Shown: positions 57,872 to 64,000 of the stretch, piece after piece
How positions within the stretch are numbered: position 1 is the first letter of the stretch
Layout of the letters: every line of letters starts with the position of its first letter
Origin: Enoplolaimus lenunculus
Lineage: Eukaryota > Nematoda > Enoplea > Enoplida > Thoracostomopsidae
NCBI GenBank assembly: GCA_030248215.1
Contig: JASANG010002002.1
Span: 93,122-157,121 of the forward strand
Direction of reading: 5' to 3'
Length of the DNA stretch: 64,000 nucleotides
Translations under genes and position numbers: made by a program
The notes under the pieces: generated by a model
Told to the model about the DNA's origin: nothing
The model's input: the letters and a program-made list of their open reading frames with translations, nothing else
Database searches by the model: none

Positions 57872-59217
57872 CAGTTCAAGCAAAACATTTAGAGTTGTAA
57901 CAGAAATATCAGCATATCCCCTAAGCCTAAAGTATAATCCTCAGCGTATTAATGATACACCTGTAGCTAAAGTCTGAGTACAAATCTAAGCCTAAGCCAA
58001 AAAAATAGCCAAAATCGTAAGTTTACTCATTAATAGTCCTGCGAATAAATGGTTTGCCCCTCAAGGTAACAATGACACTATTACCCACTCCGTGAAATTT
58101 CCTTCACATCGTTCTTCGGTTGTAGATAATTTGGCTGGGTTCCGTTTCTCCCATTCTACAGAAATTTTGACGGCGTTAAAGAGAACTCGAAAATTTAAAC
58201 TCGAGTTGACCGGAGAAGCTACGCCAGCAACAGATTTCCGCCGCATAATAGATTCGTAATTCGTCACTACTCCACTGACTGTCTATTTATTGTTACGGCC
58301 TGTTTTTTAAAATATATTATCAATGTTTATTTATTCTCACAGTTTCAGGTTGCTAATTAGCTATGCCGCCAAATTGCTGGCGTAGATCCAGACCCCCTTA
58401 ATAGTATACTGCAAAATATGTCGAGTCAAATTGATTCACTCCGAAATAGGCTTTATGGAACTACACAAACTGAGTAAAATTCGACTCCGACAGAGTCAAG
58501 TTGGACTCAGTAGCCGGTTACCTACACCAGTGAACTATAGGAGCTTAACGCCAGCGCCCGAAGTGTGCTTTTGCATTTTGCTTAAATTTTGTACTACAGA
58601 ACCTGGATATTCAATGTGTAATAAACTCGTTGCATTGTAACATCTGTATAACATCCGTACAATAGTATCATAATTCGTCGCCCAGACAACTCGTCTACCG
58701 ACTTCTTTTAATTCAAAATTTCATTGACTCAACAATTCGTTACCCATCACTATGCTTAGGCTTAAGCTTTTAGGCTTATGATTGCGCTTACGATTATGCT
58801 TAGATTGATTCATAGACTACATGACACTGTTGGGCGACAAGTTGTCGGGTGGCAAATTATAGATTCGTGTACAGTATCAGTTTGCAGTTTACTTGCTCAT
58901 AGTACAGTGTATGCAAGAACGAGTTAATTGCAATATAGCTGCAATCAAAGTTTACCGTTTCGAACGAGCGCGCTGCTTGAAGTTGAGGCTGATAAGTTTT
59001 TAAAAATTGCTCATCACAATGACTGTTTACGGTTAAAGCTGTTATTCTGTTCCACACTGATTGATTTGTGTTCTTGTAAGCTGAGTCACGAAGGGTACAC
59101 GTTGCAAATGACGATGCCATCGTAGTAAATCCGGTGCTTTGAGCCAAATTAATATCGGGTTTTGATACCAGACCATTCCGCTGCGTACTGTTTGCGATCT
59201 CCATGCTATTGGTCAGT
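53554..59217 (-). CDS. Two-pore-domain potassium channel B, 3' half (tandem paralogue of A)
   Basis: Exons 59217-58956, 57792-57575, 56936-56797, 54823-54633, 53721-53554. They correspond one for one to the last five exons of channel A with the same phases, and the M3 and P2/M4 exons have the same lengths (140 and 191). The membrane exons are mostly identical in protein ([49 protein letters not shown]); the loop exons have drifted except for the [10 protein letters not shown] island. M1, P1, M2 and the earlier loop exons are not in the window, so the gene must continue right of 64000, beyond the retrotransposon. B and A lie head to tail, about 2.8 kb apart, by local duplication. Confidence 0.9.
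54402..54594. mobile_element. TTAGGC-core element, copy 17
   Basis: Ends GGGCCAATGTTACTTTTAGG and AAAAGTAACATGGGCC (inverted). A single-arm scrap at 54195-54250 precedes it. Lies in the last intron of channel B. Confidence 0.7.
54633..54823 (-). CDS. Channel B filter-2/M4 exon
   Basis: FGDIVPGKSMDQNQQEVLVI and [20 protein letters not shown]; donor GAA/GTAAGA, a strong site at the same codon as the weak donor in channel A. Confidence 0.95.
55219..55512. repeat. Minisatellite, 41-bp unit, seven copies
   Basis: Units start at 55219, 55263, 55304, 55345, 55386, 55427 and 55468 with CTCGAGGTAACTCTTGCAGG. Odd and even units alternate between GGAGTTCA and GGAGATCA, which suggests a dimer was amplified. 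Lies in the channel B intron between the M3 and P2 exons. Confidence 0.9.
55845..56034. mobile_element. TTAGGC-core element, copy 18
   Basis: Arm GTAAGGGCGCAACAGTAGAT; right end CCCCTTAAAGTAACTTGGGC. Lies in the channel B intron that also holds the 41-bp minisatellite. Confidence 0.6.
56797..56936 (-). CDS. Channel B M3 and pore-2 helix exon
   Basis: [20 protein letters not shown] and [20 protein letters not shown]; donor TTG/GTTAGT. Confidence 0.95.
57575..57792 (-). CDS. Channel B loop exon before M3
   Basis: Ends [20 protein letters not shown], matching [20 protein letters not shown] of channel A. Phase 0 in, 2 out. A TA microsatellite lies in the intron just upstream. Confidence 0.85.
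57814..57868. repeat. (TA)n microsatellite
   Basis: About 25 TA units with one ACA break, just 5' of the channel B loop exon. Confidence 0.95.
57897..58075. mobile_element. TTAGGC-core element, copy 19, decayed
   Basis: ATATCAGCATATCCCCTAAG arm and CCCCTCAAGGTAACAATG at the other end. Core mostly lost. Confidence 0.5.
58408..58511. repeat. GAGTCAAATTGACTC-family MITE, left half
   Basis: ACTGCAAAATATGTCGAGTC onward to AGTCAAGTTGGACTCAG, then cut off by the MITE fragment at 58512. A 60-base internal piece of the same family is at 36567-36630. Confidence 0.5.
58512..58590 (-). repeat. Fragment of the tRNA-bearing MITE
   Basis: CACCAGTGAACTATAGGAGC followed by TTAACGCCAGCGCCCGAAG is a decayed minus-strand piece of the same core. 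It abuts the GAGTCAAATT element to its left. A second piece may lie at about 29935-30005. Confidence 0.45.
58956..59217 (-). CDS. Channel B loop exon
   Basis: TTTTAG/A to ACG/GTAAAC, phase 2 in and 0 out, as in the channel A exon 38271-38001. Both end in a similar peptide (LQAARSFET here, LHATGSFET in A); the rest has diverged. The retrotransposon LTR starts 168 bases upstream. Confidence 0.75.
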
Positions 59218-59384
59218 CTAAAATCAGTTAAGCTTAAACTAACTTGATTTAAGCTTAAGCTAATACAGCCGTATTAAACAAACTTTCTAGAATAACTGAA
59301 AGTAACAGGTAGGTTTACGCTTACACTAATTTAAAATTCAACGTATTTTTAGTTTAAGCTAAACTTTTAGTGAACTCTTAGATA

Positions 59385-59755
59385 TGTAACGTGAATGAAG
59401 TGAACGTGTTCTTTACGACATGTTTTGCTTTATTCACGTCTAGCTAGCAACAATGTGTACGTGGCCAAATTAGCGAGCGATGCGTGGGCTAAGCATGGAG
59501 TGACACGTGGATTAGCGAACGATACGTGGGCCAATGATTTAGAGACAACGAGTTGCGTAGGCGGTGAAGTGGTATATAAGCTGAAAACACTGGAGTTTAA
59601 GGAGGATTCATGATTAGACTGTTTGTTCTACCGGTGTGCTTGACTATACTCATAGCGTGGTTATTTCGTCGTGTAATAAACTGTAAACTGTTTACGTTAC
59701 TCTCTTGTTAAGTTTACTCGGGTTTTATGTTTTATAAGTGCGAAGGCGTTTTACA
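59385..59755 (+). repeat. 5' LTR of the Gypsy element
   Basis: Begins TGTAACGTG and ends TTTTACA (TG...CA), 371 bases. Contains TATATAAG at 59573 and AATAAA at 59675. TGGTGACCCCGAC, complementary to the 3' end of tRNA-Trp, starts at 59757. No second LTR in the window to confirm the borders. Confidence 0.75.
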
Positions 59756-61249
59756 ATGGTGACCCCGACTCGGACACAAACACCTCCCCGTTTTCGGGTC
59801 CTGCCTGTCTTTGTGGGGCTGGTCCTGGCGCTCCTCAAATTTCAGGTCTTCGTCAATCGTCGAATCGTCGATCATCCTCACGCGGTCGTCCCTTGCCACA
59901 CAGTTGTGACGTACTCGTTCCAATCGAATGGTCGTTTCAAGATCCCCAGGAATGGCAAAAGGCAGCGTTCGAGGACACTTTTCACCTGTGTCGTCACTGC
60001 TACGCCCCACGGGCTCAGACAATTGGACGTCACCGGGTGCTCTGGTCAAGGTGTAGGTCGGCGGCAAGCCACCTGCCTACGGGTGCTGTTGCTTATTGGC
60101 GGGGTTGAACCGAATCCTGGGCCTGTCAATCTCTCTCAACAGTCTAAGGACACTCTGGCCGGGATGCTACAGCTCCTCAAGGCAAGTGATGAGGCATTCG
60201 TTCTGCCATCAACCCGGGACGAGATGATCGCGGCGCTCACACCTTTCGGGCCAGATGTTCTGCAGTTGGCAATCAGTCAGCTGGCGATTGCACAGTTTCA
60301 GGCCACTGCCGGACCAAGTTACGTCGGATCGGGTCAATTGGATCGTCCTCTACCCAGTGCATCCGCGAGTCAATTTCATCAATTACCGCAGTTCAATTCA
60401 AAGACGCCACAGTCCTGGTTCAACCAGGTCGAACAAATTCTTGGGCCGATCGATGATGAGCTCAAGAAACGCAATGTCCTCCGGGTTGTTGACAACGCCC
60501 TCGTCCACGAGTCCGGGGTCGACCTCAACGCGGGCTACGATGAGCTCAAGCGGACGCTGATCAACTACTACGCTGATAGCGACAATCGGCGGCTCCGCAG
60601 ACTTCTGGCCGAAAAGGACCTCAAAGGGCGCAAGCCTTCAAGCGCCCTCCGTGAACTCCTCGAGTTGGCCCCGAACAGTAAGGATCTCGTCCGCCTGCGC
60701 TTTCTCGAGACCCTACCTGAGCAAATTCGCCTTACTCTGGTCTCGATGGACAGTGTCTCACTTGAGCAACTTGCTCGCATCGCCGATGCGATGATGGAGA
60801 TGGCTGATCGGGCTTTGGGCAATCAGGTCAATCAGAACTCAGGTCCTGCAATAGCACAGACGGCGGTGGATCCGTGGCAAGCCTCAATGCAGCAACAAAT
60901 CAGCGATCTGGCAGCCGCTGTTCGTAAGCGTCCTACCGCAGCGCGTCAAGCAATCGCAGGTCGTTCGAACAATCGAGCAATGACAATCGAGGTGGCAGCC
61001 GCGGGGGTCAGCGAACCCGGTCAAGGTCTCAGTCACGCCAACGTACATCGGAAATTTGCTGGTACCACAAGAGGTTCGGAGCCAACGCGCAGCGATGCCC
61101 GGGGGCCCAGTTTTGCTCTTTCAAAGCAACGTCCGGTTCTGTTTCCGGTCCGGGAAACGAGTAGCCCCCACCGCGGTGCCATCAAGCGGTGGGGCGGTCA
61201 ATGCGGTGTTCATCGGGGCAACCTCGGTAGGGCATTTTATTGCCGATAG
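59738..61249 (+). CDS. gag region of the Gypsy element
   Basis: The capsid-like core around 60400-60800 (PQSWFNQVEQIL, DLKGRKPSSALRELLELAP, LARIADAMMEMADRAL) is of the Ty3/Gypsy gag type. Near its start, at 60098-60124, is a 2A-like NPGP motif (GGVEPNPGP), which in some retroelements separates two products during translation. Part of a fossil element. Confidence 0.8.
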   Translation: MRRRFTMVTPTRTQTPPRFRVLPVFVGLVLALLKFQVFVNRRIVDHPHAVVPCHTVVTYSFQSNGRFKIPRNGKRQRSRTLFTCVVTATPHGLRQLDVTGCSGQGVGRRQATCLRVLLLIGGVEPNPGPVNLSQQSKDTLAGMLQLLKASDEAFVLPSTRDEMIAALTPFGPDVLQLAISQLAIAQFQATAGPSYVGSGQLDRPLPSASASQFHQLPQFNSKTPQSWFNQVEQILGPIDDELKKRNVLRVVDNALVHESGVDLNAGYDELKRTLINYYADSDNRRLRRLLAEKDLKGRKPSSALRELLELAPNSKDLVRLRFLETLPEQIRLTLVSMDSVSLEQLARIADAMMEMADRALGNQVNQNSGPAIAQTAVDPWQASMQQQISDLAAAVRKRPTAARQAIAGRSNNRAMTIEVAAAGVSEPGQGLSHANVHRKFAGTTRGSEPTRSDARGPSFALSKQRPVLFPVRETSSPHRGAIKRWGGQCGVHRGNLGRAFYCR

Positions 61250-61586
61250 TGGTAGTTCCCTCTCTTTTCTGCAACTCTCCCATGCACCGGACACCATTCC
61301 CCTCCGTCATCGACCCGTGGATGCCACCGCGGTCAACGGCACACCGGTTAAGATCATGGGCACATGCGACCTCGACTTCCAGCTAAAGGGGTTTTGCCAG
61401 CAGTTCCGTTGGACCTTTTACGTCGCCGATGTCGCTCATCCGATCCTCGGTCGGGATTTTCTCCGCCACTATGGATTCGCTGTCGACTGTGTTCACAATC
61501 GCTTGATTCCGGCAAACACAAAAAAAGATTTCGGCGGCCTGTTGCACGGCAAACACAAAGTCGGTATCAACCCCGATGGGTGTTAG
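61056..61586 (+). CDS. Aspartic protease region of the Gypsy element
   Basis: Retropepsin features: ADSGSS active-site box and ILGRDFLRHY near the end, the usual layout before reverse transcriptase. Part of a fossil element. Confidence 0.75.
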   Translation: MLVPQEVRSQRAAMPGGPVLLFQSNVRFCFRSGKRVAPTAVPSSGGAVNAVFIGATSVGHFIADSGSSLSFLQLSHAPDTIPLRHRPVDATAVNGTPVKIMGTCDLDFQLKGFCQQFRWTFYVADVAHPILGRDFLRHYGFAVDCVHNRLIPANTKKDFGGLLHGKHKVGINPDGC

Positions 61587-62463
61587 GATCGTAATGCCAG
61601 GCGAAGCAAATCGGGTCAAGCAGGTCCTTCGCAAGTTCCCAAAGATCTTCGATCCCATCGACGCCTTCGCTCCTGCTCTACACGGGATTGAGCACCACAT
61701 CCTCACAACTGGACCACCTTGCTTCGATCGCCCACGACGCTTGGACGGGCCAAAACTCGTGGTCGCAAAGCGAGTTTTCGCCGAATGGGAGAAGCAAGGT
61801 ATCGTCTATCATGGGGAATCCCCTTACACTTCGCCCTTGCACATGGTTATAAAGGCGGACCCCAAGGCACCGTACCGTCCAACGGGTGACTACCGTAAGC
61901 TCAACAGTCAGACAGTCCCCGATCGATACCCGATGCCCAATCTCACGGACCTCGCGGGTGATCTCCACGGAGCCTCAGTTTTCTCGAAGCTGGATCTAGT
62001 TTGCGCCTATACGCAGATTCCTGTAGCAGTACAGGATCAACCGAAGACGGCCGTCACGACGCCATTTGGTCTCTTCCTGTTCCGACGAATGTTTTTCGGC
62101 TTCCGGAACGCAGCGCAGACTTTTCAGCGGCTTATGGACTCCATTTTTGGTGAGTTACCTTTTGTTAAGGTGTATCTTGATGATATCCTCATTGCCAGCC
62201 GAACACCTGACGAACACCTCGGGCACTTACAAACGGTTCTCACTCGCCTCAACAACCACGGCTTGAGATTACGCCCGGATAAGTGCGTCTTGTTTAGCCC
62301 CAATGTCAATTTCGTCGGGGTCGAGGTTGATGCGAGCGGAGTTCGCCCAATACCGTCCAAGGTCAAAAACATTCTCGACTTTCCGCGGCCGGATACAACC
62401 AAGTCTCTCCGTCGTTTCCTTGGCATGGCCAGTTTCTACCACCGTTTTATTCCAGGGTTTTGA
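61576..62463 (+). CDS. Reverse transcriptase region of the Gypsy element
   Basis: Ty3/Gypsy reverse transcriptase blocks in order: YRPTGDYRKLNSQTVPDRYP, FSKLDLVCAYTQIPV, FGLFLFRRMFFGFRNAAQTF, VYLDDILIAS and VNFVGVEV, then LRRFLGMASFYHRFI. Part of a fossil element. Confidence 0.9.
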   Translation: MGVRIVMPGEANRVKQVLRKFPKIFDPIDAFAPALHGIEHHILTTGPPCFDRPRRLDGPKLVVAKRVFAEWEKQGIVYHGESPYTSPLHMVIKADPKAPYRPTGDYRKLNSQTVPDRYPMPNLTDLAGDLHGASVFSKLDLVCAYTQIPVAVQDQPKTAVTTPFGLFLFRRMFFGFRNAAQTFQRLMDSIFGELPFVKVYLDDILIASRTPDEHLGHLQTVLTRLNNHGLRLRPDKCVLFSPNVNFVGVEVDASGVRPIPSKVKNILDFPRPDTTKSLRRFLGMASFYHRFIPGF

Positions 62464-62529
62464 AGAATTGCTGCTACTCTCACGGACATGTTACAGGGCA
62501 CGGTCGGAAAAGGAAACTTTAAGTTGGCA

Positions 62530-64000
62530 TGAGGATATCATCAAGATACACCTTAGCAAAAGGTAACTCACCAAAAATGAAGTCCCATAAGCCGCTGAAA
62601 AGTCTGCGCTGCGTTCCGGAAGCCGAAAAACATTCGTCGGAACAGGAAGAGACCAAATGGCGTCGTGACGGCCGTCTTCGGTTGATCCTGTACTGCTACA
62701 GGAATCTGCGTATAGGCGAAACTAGATCCAGCTTCGAGAAAACTGAGGCTCCGTGGAGATCACCCGCGAGGTCCGTGAGATTGGGCATCGGGTATCGATC
62801 GAGGACTGTCTGACTGTTGAGCTTACGGTAGTCACCCGTTGGACGGTACGGTGCCTTGGGGTCCGCCTTTATAACCATGTGCAAGGGCGAAGTGTAAGGG
62901 GATTCCCCATGAAAGACGATACCTTGCTTCTCCCATTCGGCGAAAACTCGCTTTGCGACCACGAGTTTTGGCCCGTCCAAGCGTCGTGGGCGATCGAAGC
63001 AAGGTGGTCCAGTTGTGAGGATGTGGTGTCTTATCCCCGGTGTAGAGCAGGAGCGAAGGCGTTGATGGGATCGAAGATCTTTGGGAACTTCCCCCCCACC
63101 CGCTTGACCGAATTTGGTTTCCGCCTTGCATTACGATCCTAACACCCATCGGGGTTGATACCGACTTTGTGTTTGCCGTGCAACAGGCCGCCGAAATCTT
63201 TTTTTGTGTTTGCCGGAATCAAGCGATTGTGAACACAGTCGACAGCGAATCCATAGTGGCGGAGAAAATCCCGACCGAGGATCGGATGAGCGACATCGGC
63301 GACGTAAAAGGTCCAACGGAACTGCTGGCAAAACCCCTTTAGCTGGAAGTCGAGGTCGCATGTGCCCATGATCTTAACCGGTGTGCCGTTGACCGCGGTG
63401 GCATCCACGGGTCGATGACGGAGGGGAATGGTGTCCGGTGCATGGGAAAGACGGGGGATAAGAGAGGGAACTACCACTATCGGCAAGGAAATGGCTTACC
63501 GAGGTTGCCCCGATGAACACCGCGATTGATCGCCCCACCGCTTGATGGCACCGCGGTGGGGGCTACTCGTTTCCCGGACCGGAAACAGAACCGGACGTTG
63601 CTTTGAAAGAGCAAAACTGGGCCCCCGGGCATCGCTGCGCGTTGGCTCCGAACCTCTTGGTGGTACCAGCAAATTTCCGATGTACGTTGGCGTGACTGAG
63701 ACCTTGACCGGGTTCGCTGAACCCCGCGGCTGCCACCTCGATTGTCATTGCTCATCTGTTCGAACGACCTGCGATTGCTTGACGCGCTGCGGTAGGACGG
63801 CTTACGAACAGCGGCTGCCAGATCGCTGATTTGTTGCTGCATTGAGGCTTGCCACGGATCCACCGCCGTCTGTGCTATTGCAGGACCTGAGTTCTGATTG
63901 ACCTGATTGCCCAAAGCCCGATCAGCCATCTCCATCATCGCATCGGCGATGCGAGCAAGTTGCTCGAGTGAGACACTGTCCATCGAGACCAGAGTAAGGC
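62530..64000 (-). mobile_element. Inverted second copy of the Gypsy element, runs off the right edge
   Basis: Reverse complement of about 60728-62188 of the first copy: reverse transcriptase nearest the centre, then protease, then gag toward the window edge. By eye only a few percent different from the first copy. Broken as well. About 340 bases of the first copy (62189-62529) form the unpaired centre of the palindrome. Confidence 0.88.

Larger units (their letters stand above)
59385..62529 (+). mobile_element. Ty3/Gypsy LTR retrotransposon, CsRn1-like, incomplete fossil
   Basis: Parts in order: 5' LTR, tRNA-Trp-type primer site right after it, gag, an aspartic protease region, and reverse transcriptase with a YLDD box. 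RNase H, integrase and the 3' LTR are not present before the sequence turns into an inverted copy. GC content is clearly above that of the host DNA around it. The tRNA-Trp primer site suggests the CsRn1 clade of Ty3/Gypsy. The element is broken, with at least a few breaks besides the missing 3' half. Probably young, since it differs little by eye from the inverted copy. Confidence 0.88.

Noticed and set aside
58061-58267. Minus-strand open frame with protein-like composition between two channel B loop exons
   Set aside because: No acceptor gives the phase needed between its neighbours and channel A has no matching exon. It could be an optional exon, but I cannot support it.
59732-60067. Minus-strand open frames over the gag region
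   Set aside because: They are antisense shadows of GC-rich coding sequence of the retroelement.

Overview
The window is nuclear DNA of an invertebrate animal: AT-rich, intron-rich, with short GT-AG exons and many short non-autonomous transposons. The phylum cannot be fixed from the sequence. A hexamer that recurs in one repeat family, TTAGGC, is the nematode telomere unit, and the potassium channels are of the invertebrate TWK kind. However, class XVIII myosin is, as far as I know, missing from C. elegans, so the nematode hint is weak.

Three protein genes are present, all on the minus strand. (1) 17919 down to 211: an unconventional myosin of class XVIII. It runs from its start codon through the PDZ domain, the SH3-like domain, the whole motor, the IQ region and the first part of the coiled-coil tail; the C-terminus lies off the left edge. 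Splice phases agree across 28 exons, and a 69-base in-frame duplicate of the end of exon 2 is also present. (2) 50719 down to 30935: a two-pore-domain (K2P/TWK) potassium channel, called A here. The 16-exon model gives 994 residues, with a very long cytoplasmic loop (about 640 residues) between M2 and M3 and an acidic C-terminal exon. (3) 59217 down to 53554: the 3' half of a tandem paralogue, channel B, whose exon sizes and phases match A. Its pore-1 half must lie to the right of the window.

Intergenic DNA (17.9-30.9 kb) and the channel introns are packed with repeats: about two dozen copies of an inverted-repeat element with a TTAGGC-type core, TTAA-flanked piggyBac-like MITEs carrying tRNA-like Pol III boxes, hAT-like MITEs with 8-bp target duplications, TA-flanked MITEs, foldback elements, minisatellites, and a tRNA-like sequence at 20.06 kb. 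The myosin gene is almost free of the TTAGGC family. An intron of channel A (33.6-34.3 kb) holds a dense run of short hairpins, including four spaced copies of one hairpin whose lower stems vary in a compensating way. This is the most unusual signal in the window.

The right end (59.4-64 kb) is GC-richer and is a Ty3/Gypsy LTR retrotransposon fossil of CsRn1-like type, followed by an inverted second copy that runs off the edge. Together they form a large palindrome inside an intron of channel B.
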